A stretch of DNA of 64,000 bases from NCBI RefSeq assembly GCF_021184025.1, contig NZ_CP036537.1, positions 3,596,001 to 3,660,000 on the forward strand, read 5' to 3'. The number at the start of each line of letters is the position of its first letter. Within the stretch, counting starts at the first letter, position 1. A program made the translations under genes and the position numbers. The notes under the pieces are model-generated. The model searched no databases, was not told the origin of the DNA, and was given only the letters and a program-made list of their open reading frames with translations. This DNA comes from Rhodopseudomonas boonkerdii. Its GTDB lineage: Bacteria; Pseudomonadota; Alphaproteobacteria; Rhizobiales; Xanthobacteraceae. Positions 25,585 to 36,337 of this stretch are shown in pieces.

Positions 25585-26076
25585 TTACTCCGTCTGAAAA
25601 TCCCCGGGCTGCGGCGGCGCCAGCGGCGTGAACTCGCAGCGGTCGGGCTTGATGTCCAGCAGCGGCGTCTCGTCGAGACAATCGAGCCCGCGCACCAGCA
25701 CCGTCGCCCCCTCGATCGCCACCAGCTTCACCATGGACGTGCCGATCGGGTTCGGCCGCACCGGCGTACGCAGCGAAAAGATGCCGCGCGCGGCGCCGTC
25801 ATTCTTCGGGCTTTGCAGCACGAGGTCGCGGCGCGACAGATGCAGCCAGTAAAGCACCTCGAGCGTCTTGTAGAGTTCGAGATCTTTCAGCCCCGCCACC
25901 CATGGCTCGAAGACTTCGAGGCGGCACACCGGCCCGTCATGTCGGCCCTGCCGCGGCGTTTCCAGCCGCGACGTCCAGGGCGTGCGGATTCGGCCGATAT
26001 AGACGAGCCCCGCATGGTTCGGTTTCGGTGCATCGACGACGACCTCGCCGGCACGGATTTCACTTTCACGAACCAT
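25585..26076 (-). CDS. trmO: tRNA (N6-threonylcarbamoyladenosine37-N6)-methyltransferase TrmO
   Basis: A 163-residue TsaA-like beta-barrel: [59 protein letters not shown] with the RPNPIG signature, and [18 protein letters not shown]. TrmO uses S-adenosylmethionine to methylate t6A37 in tRNA-Thr. The start 26076 has AAGGGATG upstream; the longer frame to 26133 runs into the next gene's end. It lies 14 bases after the Bug-type binding-protein gene on the same strand. Confidence 0.88.
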   Translation of the reverse strand: MVRESEIRAGEVVVDAPKPNHAGLVYIGRIRTPWTSRLETPRQGRHDGPVCRLEVFEPWVAGLKDLELYKTLEVLYWLHLSRRDLVLQSPKNDGAARGIFSLRTPVRPNPIGTSMVKLVAIEGATVLVRGLDCLDETPLLDIKPDRCEFTPLAPPQPGDFQTE

Positions 26077-26090
26077 GCTGCATCCCTTGA

Positions 26091-27077
26091 TCAATCCAGC
26101 GAGATGTTCATCGCCTTGATGACTTTCGACCACCGCGCGCGGTCCTCGTCAACGAATTGATTGATTTCGGCGACCGTCTTCGGCTTCAGCACGGGAAAGC
26201 CGATCTTCTCCAGCGAGGCACGGAAGGCAGCATCGTTCAGCGCCCGATCCATGCTGGCCATGACTTTCGTCACCACCGCGTCCGGCAGCCTGGACGATCC
26301 GGCGAGACCGAACCAGACGCCGACCTGATAATCGGGATAGCCGCTCTCGATGACGGTCGGCACGTCGGGCAGATCGGGGCTGCGCTCCTTCGAGGATACG
26401 CCGAGCGGACGCAGCAGACCTGACTTCACCGGCGGCAGCGCCGTGGACAGCGTATCGAACATCACCTGGATATTGCCCGAGAGCAGATCGGTCAGCGCCG
26501 GACCCGCGCCCTTATAGGGCACATGGGTCATCTCAACGCCGGCGATCTGCTTGAACATCTCGCCCGCCAGATGAATCGTGCCGCCTGTCCCCGCCGAGCC
26601 GAAATTGAGCTTGCCGGGATTGGCCTTCGCATAGGCGACGAATTCCTTGACCGTCTTCGCCGGCACAGACGGATGCACCTCCATCACGACCGGCAGATCG
26701 GTGACCACCGTCAGCATGCGCAGATCCTTCTGCGGATCGTAGGGCAGCTTCTTGTAGAGCAGCGGATTGAGCACCATGATGGATGCCGCGGTTACAAACA
26801 GCGTGTAGCCGTCAGGATCTGCACGCGACACCATTTCGGCGGCGATGGCACCCTGCGCGCCCGGCTTGTTCTCGACCACTGTGGTTTGCTTGAGGTCGCG
26901 ACCGAGATAATCGGCGACGAGCCGCGCCAGCACATCGGTCGGTCCCCCCGCGGCATAAGGTACGACGAGTTTGATGGCACGCACCGGATATTCCGCTGCG
27001 CGGGCCAGCGGCGCAACGATGGCTGTTGCCGCGATGATGACTGTCGATAGCAGAGCGGAGCGCAGGCGCGAGGTCAT
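26091..27077 (-). CDS. Bug-type tripartite tricarboxylate transporter substrate-binding protein
   Basis: A 328-residue exported protein (signal [20 protein letters not shown]). The Bug/TctC family marks are [90 protein letters not shown] and [15 protein letters not shown]. Ligands of the family are carboxylates or other small organic anions. No TctA/TctB membrane partner is adjacent, which is normal for many Bug genes. The start 27077 has GGGAGAGA upstream. Confidence 0.93.
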   Translation of the reverse strand: MTSRLRSALLSTVIIAATAIVAPLARAAEYPVRAIKLVVPYAAGGPTDVLARLVADYLGRDLKQTTVVENKPGAQGAIAAEMVSRADPDGYTLFVTAASIMVLNPLLYKKLPYDPQKDLRMLTVVTDLPVVMEVHPSVPAKTVKEFVAYAKANPGKLNFGSAGTGGTIHLAGEMFKQIAGVEMTHVPYKGAGPALTDLLSGNIQVMFDTLSTALPPVKSGLLRPLGVSSKERSPDLPDVPTVIESGYPDYQVGVWFGLAGSSRLPDAVVTKVMASMDRALNDAAFRASLEKIGFPVLKPKTVAEINQFVDEDRARWSKVIKAMNISLD

Positions 27078-27151
27078 TGTCTCTCCCGGGGCATTGTTGT
27101 TTTGCTTGCGGGAGACACTATCGCGTTTATGTAGTGAGACAAGTGCGACAG

Positions 27152-27239
27152 CCGTAGGTCGGATGAGCGCAGCGTAATCCGACGGCCGACTGTGTGTGGC
27201 GAAGAACGGCGGATTACGCTGCACTCATCCGCTCTACGG
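27152..27239. repeat. CCGTAGGTCGGATGAG inverted repeat element
   Basis: CCGTAGGTCGGATGAGCGCA with AATCCGACGGCC, mirrored by CGGCGGATTACGCTGCACTC and ATCCGCTCTACGG. It is the same family as the elements at 43001 and 53126, lying between the binding-protein and azlD genes. Confidence 0.75.
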
Positions 27240-27245
27240 AAAACA

Positions 27246-27599
27246 TCATCCCAACCAATATTTGCCGCCGACCATCATCAGCTCGCCGCACAACACACCC
27301 GCGAAGATCGAGCGTTTCACACCGAGAAAGACCAGCAACCCGAACAACACCGAACCATAGCGCAGCGGCGCCGGCACGGTCGCGAGCGCACCGGGCGGAA
27401 ACACCAGGATCTGCGCGATCACGCCGGCGAGAATCGCGGTCGCCACCGCTCTCACCCACACGAGGACGTCCGCCTCCTCGTCAATGCCACCTCCGAGCCA
27501 GAGGCCGAGCATGCGCCAGACCTCGTTGGGCAGGAAGCCGGCGAGCACGAGGATGACGAGCGCATGCCAGTTGCCGATGAAGGTCTGCAGCTCGCTCAT
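27246..27599 (-). CDS. AzlD-type branched-chain amino acid exporter small subunit
   Basis: A 117-residue protein with four hydrophobic segments: ALVILVLAGFLPNEVWRML, VRAVATAILAGVIAQILVF, RYGSVLFGLLVFLGVKRSIF and AGVLCGELMMVGGKYWL. AzlD is the small partner of AzlC in LIV-E type exporters. Its ATG overlaps the azlC stop (ATGA), so the pair is translated together. The substrate specificity is unproven. Confidence 0.85.
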   Translation of the reverse strand: MSELQTFIGNWHALVILVLAGFLPNEVWRMLGLWLGGGIDEEADVLVWVRAVATAILAGVIAQILVFPPGALATVPAPLRYGSVLFGLLVFLGVKRSIFAGVLCGELMMVGGKYWLG

Positions 27600-28366
27600 C
27601 GCCGCCTCCAGCGATGCACGCCATAGGCAATGGTGCCGGCGGAAATACCGGAGATCAGGATGTCGACGCCGGTGTTGAACCACGACACGACGGGAAACAG
27701 CGCGAGGCCGAGCGCCAACGCGATCACATCCGGCAACTTCTTGCAGTTGCGTGCCGTCGACAGAAGGAATGCCAGCGGCGTCAGCAGCAGGATCGCAGCA
27801 CCAAACAACGGCGGCAGATTGGCGGCGAGATGATAACCGATCCATGTGGCGATCAGGCATGTCGCGACGAGGCCGCAGCCGAGCCCGTTGACGAAAGCGA
27901 TGCGCCGCTCGCGCGGCACCAGCGGCATCAGGCGAAAGCACTCGACCCAAAGCGTCACTGCGATGAAATGCGAGGGCAGGATGAGCTGCCGCTTCCTGGT
28001 ATCCGGCATCCGCAGCATCGGCAGCACCGAAACCACCATTGGAAACAGGCGAATGCCGCTGACGCCAACGGCGATCGCCGCCTGAATGACGGTCGCGCCG
28101 GAGCCGAGCGCCGCCAGCAGGATGATCTGCGCGGGGCCGGCCCAGATCAGCGCCGTGCTCAACAGCGCCCAGAACAGGCTGAAATGCGTATCATGCGCCA
28201 GCGCGCCGATACCGAGATAAGTCGCAAACAACACTGCGGTGAGGATCGTGGCGGCCACTGACCGCAGGCCATAAAGAAACGCCGATGCCGTCCCCTGCCA
28301 TCGCCGTGAGTCCAGAGCAGGTAGCGCCACGACAGTCCGCTTCCATTCGAATGATCCGCTGCTCAT
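27596..28366 (-). CDS. AzlC-family branched-chain amino acid exporter large subunit
   Basis: A 256-residue inner-membrane protein with about 7-8 helices: SVAATILTAVLFATYLGIGA, STALIWAGPAQIILLAALGS, VSGIRLFPMVVSVLPMLR and LPPLFGAAILLLTPLAFLLS. The segment GAxxHDTHFSLFWALLSTALIWAGPAQ is the AzlC hallmark region. Together with AzlD it would export branched-chain amino acids or analogues. No Lrp-type regulator is adjacent. Confidence 0.9.
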   Translation of the reverse strand: MSSGSFEWKRTVVALPALDSRRWQGTASAFLYGLRSVAATILTAVLFATYLGIGALAHDTHFSLFWALLSTALIWAGPAQIILLAALGSGATVIQAAIAVGVSGIRLFPMVVSVLPMLRMPDTRKRQLILPSHFIAVTLWVECFRLMPLVPRERRIAFVNGLGCGLVATCLIATWIGYHLAANLPPLFGAAILLLTPLAFLLSTARNCKKLPDVIALALGLALFPVVSWFNTGVDILISGISAGTIAYGVHRWRRR

Positions 28367-28414
28367 TGGCTACCGAATGCAGCGGCGGTCAAGTGCGCGC
28401 CACGCATGGCCGCT

Positions 28415-29371
28415 TTACGCGCCCCTGTTGCGCAGCACGAGACAGGCCTCCCCGGCTTTGTGGATCTGGCTGCACAGGCCGTTCGCCTGCTCACGTGTGT
28501 CGGCGCCGATCCGGACCTGATAGAACGGCCGCGTGCCGCGGCTGCGGAAGATCGAACGCAAGAGGTTCGGATCGTGATCGCCGACCACCGAGCGCAGGCG
28601 GACCATGGCGCGAGCATATTGCATCAGCGCGCGGTCGCGGTTGAAGCCGGCCGACAGCTGGACGCCCCAGGGCTTGGATTCGCCGAGTTTTACGCGAGCC
28701 TCAAGCTGCGCCACGAACGGATTGGGCGCCCGCTGCAGCAGCGCCATCAGGTCGCGACAGCTCGAGGTCTGCGGGCGTGGCAGCGCCTTGCCGTTCCGGC
28801 CGGCAGCCTGCCAGTCCTCCACCGTCGCGCCGGTGATCGCCGAGACATAGTTGCGGGTCTCGCCGGGCATATAACCTTTGCCGTCGAGCCATTCCTGCAC
28901 GCGGCGCGGACCGGCATTGTAGGCCGCCGCCGCGAGGCCGAGATTGCCGAACTGGTCGCGGAGTTCGCGCAAAAACTCCGCCGACTTCGGCAACGCCTGC
29001 ACCGGATCGAACGGATCCAGCAATCGCCGTTCGGCAGCCGTGCCCGGCATGAATTGCGCAATACCTTGCGCGCGCTGGCCGCTGCGCGTCATCGGTCCCA
29101 CGGCGTCGGGCTGAAAGCGGCTCTCCTGCCAGATCACGCGGGCGAAGAACTCCAGCGGCAGGTCGTTGGCGCGCGCGGCCGACTCGATCATCAGACACAT
29201 CGCCTCGCGCGCGCTGCTGTCGCGGCCGGTGTCCGGCACGGCCGGGCGCATGGGCATCATGCGATCAGCACCCGGCTTGGCCCGTTCGCTGAGCGGCAGA
29301 TCGTCGGCGCACGCCTGCCCGGCCAGGAGCATCGCGATGCCCGTCATCGCTGCGGTGGTCCATCGCGTCAT
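28415..29371 (-). CDS. lytic transglycosylase with C-terminal SPOR-like segment
   Basis: A 318-residue periplasmic protein with signal peptide AAMTGIAMLLAGQACA. The SLT domain (about 55-190) carries the catalytic Glu in VIWQESRFQPDAVGPMT, AQGIAQFMPGTAAER and LAAAAYNAGPRRVQEWL. The C-terminus (YQVRIGADTREQANGLCSQI, then CLVLRN) looks like a SPOR/septal glycan-binding fold. It would cleave peptidoglycan to 1,6-anhydro products, perhaps at division sites. It is divergent from the GrdB-like gene across 88 bp. Confidence 0.9.
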   Translation of the reverse strand: MTRWTTAAMTGIAMLLAGQACADDLPLSERAKPGADRMMPMRPAVPDTGRDSSAREAMCLMIESAARANDLPLEFFARVIWQESRFQPDAVGPMTRSGQRAQGIAQFMPGTAAERRLLDPFDPVQALPKSAEFLRELRDQFGNLGLAAAAYNAGPRRVQEWLDGKGYMPGETRNYVSAITGATVEDWQAAGRNGKALPRPQTSSCRDLMALLQRAPNPFVAQLEARVKLGESKPWGVQLSAGFNRDRALMQYARAMVRLRSVVGDHDPNLLRSIFRSRGTRPFYQVRIGADTREQANGLCSQIHKAGEACLVLRNRGA

Positions 29372-29459
29372 GCAAGGCCCTGCGCGAGTTCCGCGCCTTG
29401 ATCGGTGATTTGCAACGGGCTAGCTATGAAACAAATAAGGCGGATACGGGAAGGAAATC

Positions 29460-30395
29460 ATGAGCGACCTCCAGCACGAGACCCCGGACCGCGCCGCGCA
29501 GGACGATGTGCCGATCCAGTACATGGCCCGTACCCGCGCCTATTACCGCGCCCTCGGCTACGATGCTCCCTATCGCTGGGCGCACAATGTGGATGCGCCC
29601 TTCCAATCGCTGAAGAAGCCGCTGGCACATTCGCGCGTCGCCATTATCACGACAGCGGCGCCCTACGATCCCGACAAGGGCGACCAGGGGCCAGGTGCGC
29701 TCTACAATGGCGGCGCCAAATTCTATCAGGTCTATGATGGCGACACGTCGCAGACCCACGACCTGCGCATCTCCCACATCGCCTATGACCGCGTCCACAC
29801 CACAGCCGATGACAGCGGCACCTGGTTTCCGCTCGCAACGCTGAAACAGGCCGCGGCGCAAGGCCGCATCGGCGAAGTCGCGCCACGCTTCTTCGGCGCA
29901 CCGACCAATCGCAGCCACCGCGTCACCATCGAGATCGACGCGCCGGACATCCTCGCCCGCGCGCAGGCTGACGGCATCGATGCCGCCGTGCTGGTGCCGA
30001 ACTGTCCGGTCTGCCACCAGACCGTCAGCATCGTCGCGCGGCATCTGGAAACAAATGGCATCCCCACCGTGGTGATGGGCTGCGCCAAGGACATCGTCGA
30101 ACATGTGGGCGTGCCGCGCTTTCTGTTCAGCGACTTCCCGCTCGGCAATTCCGCAGGCAAGCCCCACGACAAGGCTTCGCAGGCGCTGACGCTAGAACTG
30201 GCGCTGCGGCTGCTGGAGTCCGCAGCCGGACCACAGACGACCATGCAGTCCCCACTGCGCTGGGCGCAGGATCCGGCATGGAAGAACGACTACAACAATG
30301 TCGCTTTGCTCAGCGAGGAGGAGCTGGCCCGCCGCCGCGCCGAATTCGACAAGCAGAAGGAAATCGCCAGGGGGCTGCGGGATACCGCTGCGTGA
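29460..30395 (+). CDS. GrdB-like (glycine/sarcosine/betaine reductase selenoprotein B family) protein with Cys in place of Sec
   Basis: A 311-residue protein. The alignment anchors are SRVAIITTAAPYDPDKGDQG, the DGIDAAVLVPNCPVCHQT stretch with Cys182 and Cys185, RHLETNGIPTVVMGCAKDI and PRFLFSDFPLGNSAGKP. In clostridial GrdB the corresponding place reads Sec-x-x-Cys and is followed by the same kind of PLGNP motif. No in-frame TGA is present, so no Sec is made. GGGAAGGAAATC precedes the ATG. No GrdA, GrdC or thioredoxin genes are adjacent. The reaction here is unknown; reductive cleavage or thiol redox chemistry is possible. Confidence 0.78.
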   Translation: MSDLQHETPDRAAQDDVPIQYMARTRAYYRALGYDAPYRWAHNVDAPFQSLKKPLAHSRVAIITTAAPYDPDKGDQGPGALYNGGAKFYQVYDGDTSQTHDLRISHIAYDRVHTTADDSGTWFPLATLKQAAAQGRIGEVAPRFFGAPTNRSHRVTIEIDAPDILARAQADGIDAAVLVPNCPVCHQTVSIVARHLETNGIPTVVMGCAKDIVEHVGVPRFLFSDFPLGNSAGKPHDKASQALTLELALRLLESAAGPQTTMQSPLRWAQDPAWKNDYNNVALLSEEELARRRAEFDKQKEIARGLRDTAA

Positions 30396-30523
30396 ATTGT
30401 GGCCGGTTTTCGGCGACCGGTCTTAAGTTTGATTTACGTTAACTTCGTTCAGACATCGCCGGAGCCTTCCCCGTGAGAGGGAACCGCGTAGAGTCCGCCC
30501 GTTTCAAACGGGGATTTCGGGAC

Positions 30524-30874
30524 ATGGACGATCGTCGCAAACATCCGCGCGACAAGGTGATCATCAGCGCCGTCGCATCGAAGGATCAGAAGGCCAAGGA
30601 ATGCGTCGTCCGTGACATTTCCGAGGATGGCGCCCGCGTCCAGTTCCCGCTCGGCCACCGCCCGATCAAGGATCAGATGTCCCTGACCATCGAACGCGAC
30701 GGTCGCCCGGTGTCGGCCGACATCATCTGGTCGCGCGGCAACGTCGTCGGCGTGTCCTTCAACGAAGCGCGGGCCGATGAAGCCCCCGCTTCGGATCTCG
30801 ACGCGCGCGTCCGCAAGAGCGAGGCGAAGAAGCGCGAACTGCAGATGGAAATCCAGCGGCTGTTGGGGAAGTAA
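30524..30874 (+). CDS. PilZ domain protein
   Basis: A 116-residue protein that is nearly all PilZ: the N-terminal c-di-GMP motif DRRKHPRDKV (RxxxR type), then CVVRDISEDGARVQF (D/NxSxxG motif) and SADIIWSRGNVVGVSF. The C-terminus is a short charged helix (RKSEAKKRELQMEIQRLLGK), perhaps a coiled coil. It is a likely c-di-GMP effector, and PleD at 11608 could supply the ligand. ATG 30524 is chosen because DRRKHPR is the usual N-terminus; the longer frame from 30473 adds 17 residues. Confidence 0.9.
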   Translation: MDDRRKHPRDKVIISAVASKDQKAKECVVRDISEDGARVQFPLGHRPIKDQMSLTIERDGRPVSADIIWSRGNVVGVSFNEARADEAPASDLDARVRKSEAKKRELQMEIQRLLGK

Positions 30875-30980
30875 CACTCTCGACCCACTGCGCTCCGTCC
30901 CTCATCCTGAGAGTCTGACTGGAAATGCAGTCCGTAGTTTGGCGCTGCTGGTCGCCCAGACCGAGCGCAACAGACGCTAT

Positions 30981-31091
30981 CCCTCATGGTGAGGAGGCGC
31001 GAAGCGCCGTCTCGAACCATGAGATGGCTGGTCTCCGAGCTTGTCGCCATCCTTCGAGACGCGGCCAAATGGCCGCTCCTCAGGATGAGGG
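30981..31091. repeat. paired palindromic element
   Basis: CCCTCATGGTGAGGAGGCGC with GCGCCGTCTCGAACCATGAG, then GCCATCCTTCGAGACGCGGC with GCCGCTCCTCAGGATGAGGG. A loose fragment CCCTCATCCTGAGA lies just before, at about 30900. It is the first of two tandem elements in the 485-bp gap after the PilZ gene. Confidence 0.8.
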
Positions 31092-31176
31092 ACGGAGAAG
31101 TGAGATACTGAGTTGAACGCGGCATTGTCCCGAGCAAAAGCAGTCAAAAGCGCCCCAGACCGCTTTTGAGTCAGAC

Positions 31177-31300
31177 TCTGAGGAGTGCGCAAAGCGGGCG
31201 TCTCGAAGGATGGCCGCGAGCGCGGAGCCAAGCCAGCTCACGGTTCGAGACGGCGCTGTCAGCGGCGCAATTGCGCCGCTAGGCCTCCTCACCATGAGGG
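31177..31300. repeat. paired palindromic element with nested 20-bp palindrome
   Basis: TCTGAGGAGTGCGCAAAGC with GCGTCTCGAAGGATGG, then CACGGTTCGAGACGG with CCTCCTCACCATGAGGG. The right unit contains AGCGGCGCAATTGCGCCGCT and its last 60 bp are identical to the element ending at 11594. The left boundary is worn. Between the two repeats (31092-31176) nothing else is seen. Confidence 0.8.
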
Positions 31301-31310
31301 ACAAACAAAA

Positions 31311-31334
31311 AGGCCGGTGATCGCTCACCGGCCT
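31311..31334 (-). terminator. rho-independent terminator of clpA
   Basis: AGGCCGGTGA-TCGC-TCACCGGCCT is a perfect 10-bp stem with a tetraloop. It is flanked by AAAAA on the left and TTTT on the right, so it can work in both directions. It lies 26 bases past the clpA stop. Confidence 0.85.
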
Positions 31335-31359
31335 TTTTCGTTTCAACCCAGCAAAAGCC

Positions 31360-33756
<2,397 letters not shown>

Positions 33757-33835
33757 TCCGCGTCCTCTTTGGCCCCCACCATCATGGCCATCGTTACCCT
33801 CGCAGGCAACAAGAACCTTTCTGCATATAGTGCTG

Positions 33836-33861
33836 AACGATCGTGGCGAAAGGCCGGTTCC
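33836..33861 (-). promoter_or_regulatory. candidate EcfG (general stress sigma) promoter for clpA
   Basis: Read on the minus strand, GGAAC (33861-33857) is followed after exactly 17 bases by CGTT (33839-33836). This matches the GGAAC-N16/17-CGTT consensus of alphaproteobacterial EcfG promoters. Predicted transcription would begin about 70 bases before the clpA ATG. Motif match only; no expression evidence. Confidence 0.5.
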
Positions 33862-34001
33862 GATACCGATCGCCCGGTGCCGTCATGCGTGGTCCCCGCA
33901 CGATCTATGACATGCGGCGGCTCACACCTGTGCAGCTTGCCGCACCACGCGGCCTGGAATCGATGCAAAACCCATTCCCGTTTCCGGGGCGCTGCGCGGC
34001 G

Positions 34002-34334
34002 TTATTTCTTTTCCATGACGCATTGGAGGGGATGCTGGTGCTTGCGCGCAAAATCCATCACCTGCGTCACTTTGGTTTCGGCGATCTCATAGGTGTAGAC
34101 ACCGCACTCGCCGATGCCGTGATGATGGACATGCAGCATGATCTGCGTCGCCGCTTCCACATCCTTCTGGAAAAATTTCTCCAGCACGTGAACGACGAAT
34201 TCCATCGGCGTGTAATCGTCGTTGAGGATCAGCACGCGATAAAGGTTCGGCCGCTTCGTCTTCGGCTTGGTCTTGGTGATGACCGAGGTGGATGGCCCGC
34301 CGGGTCCGCCGGACTGATTGTCGTCCTCCGCCAT
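34002..34334 (-). CDS. clpS: ATP-dependent Clp protease adaptor ClpS
   Basis: About 110 residues. The conserved core is [40 protein letters not shown] and [20 protein letters not shown], with the DD of the N-degron pocket and the two metal-like His. ClpS delivers N-end-rule substrates to ClpA. The start is uncertain: ATG 34334 gives the usual length but has no strong ribosome-binding site; ATG 34412 (136 residues) is the main alternative. The disordered N-terminus is Gly/Pro/Lys rich. Confidence 0.93.
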   Translation of the reverse strand: MAEDDNQSGGPGGPSTSVITKTKPKTKRPNLYRVLILNDDYTPMEFVVHVLEKFFQKDVEAATQIMLHVHHHGIGECGVYTYEIAETKVTQVMDFARKHQHPLQCVMEKK

Positions 34335-34868
34335 GGCGCGCGGCGCATGGATGTCGGACGGCTGCGTCCGCAGACTGCCTTCGGGCTCGGATATCAAAAC
34401 TGCCTGGACCATGGTCTCTGTATAAAAGTCCCCGCCGGGAATTGACCAGCCCTGCACGGGCTGCGTCCCCCGGAATTACTCCCTGCCCGCCGCGCAAGAC
34501 GACCACCGAAGCGACCGCCGGCCGGCCACGCTGTCGCCGCAAGAATGCGGTCGCAAACGGCCCCGCGGGCATCCGCCGAAACAGGACCGGGCACCGCCAA
34601 TATGGGTCCCACAACAGCCCCTCGCAAGCGCATCGAGGATGGTGTGGCGAGCGGTGACCGTTCCGCGCGCCGGGCAAAGGTTAACGAAACCTGCGCAATT
34701 ACGCCCGATCCCCGGCTTTTCGGTTTAGCCGCTGTTGAGGATGATACCCGGCAGTCGCGCCCCTGGCTACCGATACGCAGCCTTTTACCGATTTTCTGCG
34801 GACACTTTTACCGCCCGTTTAGCCACGTTCCGCGAAATGGCCGCCATCAAACCATTGTGGCAGTCACC
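34335..34868. other. 534-bp gap between clpS and the vWA gene
   Basis: The region holds the divergent upstream sequences of clpS and the vWA/TadG-like gene. Small frames on both strands show no family features or ribosome-binding sites. GGTTAACGAAACC near 34678-34690 is a short inverted repeat. I see no RNA gene or repeat element. Confidence 0.5.
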
Positions 34869-36263
34869 ATGTTCATCCGTCCGATTTCAGCCCAGACGCT
34901 TCGTGCCGCCCGGCGCTTCATCCGCGGCGAGCGTGGCAATGTCGCGACGATCTTTGCCGTCTCGCTGGTGCCCCTGCTCGGCTTCGTCGGCGCCGCCGTC
35001 GACTATTCGCGAACCACAGCGGCGCGTTCCTCCATGAAGGTCGCACTGGATTCGGCTGCGCTCATGGTCTCGAAGGATCTCGGTTCCAACCCATCGATGT
35101 CCACAGCCGAAATCTCGGCCAAGGCCACCAACTACTTCAACGCGCTCTACACCAACAATTCATCGAGCCCCATCACGGTGACCGCGAGCTACACGTCCAA
35201 CACCAAGGATGGCTCGACCGTCACCTTGACCGGCTCCGGCACCGTCACCACGGACTTCATGAAGATGGTCGGCTTCCCGCAGATGAGCATCAACGGCTCA
35301 TCGACGACGACCTGGGGCTCGACGCGCATGCGTGTCGCCATGGCGCTCGACGTGACTGGATCGATGAACGACGATGGCAAACTGGCGGCCATGAAGACCG
35401 CAGCACAGAACCTCATCGATACATTAAGCTCAGCATCGCGGATGACGGAGGACGTTTATATTTCGATCATTCCGTTCGCGCAGATGGTGAATGTCGGCGT
35501 CTCGAACAAGAATGCAAGCTGGCTCCGTTGGGACCAACTCGGCACCTGCAACAACAACAACTTTTCAATGTCGCCGGAGACCTGCCAAGCCTACGCTAAG
35601 AAATATCCTTATCTTGGTACCAAGTGGACATACGCAACCAACAAGAATTCCTGGAAAGGTTGCGTTGAAGATCGTGACGAGCCCTATGACACGACGAAGG
35701 ATGCGCCCACCGGCACTGCAACGAGTTACCCGGCTATGTTTTACGTGCAGCAGGGCAACGATAGCTGCCCGCCAGCGCTGCTGCCGATGACGTCCGCTTA
35801 TGGCAGCAGCAACGTCCAGACCATCAAAACTATGATCGATGGGCTGAAGGCATCCGGTGGCACCAACCAGATGATCGGTATGGCCTGGGCCTGGACGACG
35901 CTACAGGTGGGCACGGATCCCTTCCCTGCTCCTGCAAAAGATGCCGACTACAAGTACACTGACGCAATCATTCTGCTGTCCGACGGGCTGAACACCGGCA
36001 GTCGCAAGTATGGTGATGGCACTTCTGCCAGTGCTCCGGAACCAAATATTGACGCGCGCCAGCAGATCCTTTGCGATAACATCAAAAGCTCAGGCGCAAT
36101 GATCTACACGATCCAGGTCAATACCGACGGTGATCCAGACTCCGCAGTCCTGAAATATTGCGCCAGCACGGGCAACTTCTTCGCCACGACCACAGCATCC
36201 GGCATTGCGACCGCCTTCACGGCGATCGGTAACTCGCTCAACAAGCTGCGCGTCTCTCGCTAA
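34869..36263 (+). CDS. TadG-like protein with von Willebrand factor A domain
   Basis: A 464-residue protein. The N-terminus RFIRGERGNVATIFAVSLVP with a hydrophobic helix to about residue 44 is the TadE/TadG-type (Flp pilus assembly) prepilin-like anchor. Residues about 155-460 form a vWA domain with MIDAS motif DVTGSMN and later AIILLSDGLNTGS. Four or more Cys pairs lie in the insert (TCNNNN, ETCQAY, GCVEDRD, SCPPAL), suggesting disulfides outside the inner membrane. No other tad genes are near. Base use is more A+T rich than in the neighbours. The role, perhaps surface adhesion, is inferred. Confidence 0.82.
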   Translation: MFIRPISAQTLRAARRFIRGERGNVATIFAVSLVPLLGFVGAAVDYSRTTAARSSMKVALDSAALMVSKDLGSNPSMSTAEISAKATNYFNALYTNNSSSPITVTASYTSNTKDGSTVTLTGSGTVTTDFMKMVGFPQMSINGSSTTTWGSTRMRVAMALDVTGSMNDDGKLAAMKTAAQNLIDTLSSASRMTEDVYISIIPFAQMVNVGVSNKNASWLRWDQLGTCNNNNFSMSPETCQAYAKKYPYLGTKWTYATNKNSWKGCVEDRDEPYDTTKDAPTGTATSYPAMFYVQQGNDSCPPALLPMTSAYGSSNVQTIKTMIDGLKASGGTNQMIGMAWAWTTLQVGTDPFPAPAKDADYKYTDAIILLSDGLNTGSRKYGDGTSASAPEPNIDARQQILCDNIKSSGAMIYTIQVNTDGDPDSAVLKYCASTGNFFATTTASGIATAFTAIGNSLNKLRVSR

Positions 36264-36289
36264 CACATGAAGCTCGCACCAAACAAAAA

Positions 36290-36316
36290 CGCCCGGCCGT
36301 TCGGCCGGGCGTTTTT
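36290..36316. terminator. bidirectional rho-independent terminator
   Basis: CGCCCGGCCG-TT-CGGCCGGGCG with AAAAA before and TTTTT after. It separates the convergent vWA and phasin genes and can serve both. Confidence 0.9.
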
Positions 36317-36337
36317 GTTTGGTCATGATGCGCGCGC

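Noticed and set aside
30480..30503. GGAAC-N15-CGTT before the PilZ gene, considered as an EcfG promoter
   Set aside because: Spacing is 15, outside the 16-17 range; not enough without expression data.
11462..31300. Interspersed repeats considered as a CRISPR array
   Set aside because: Copies are kilobases apart and internally palindromic, with no regular short spacers and no cas genes.
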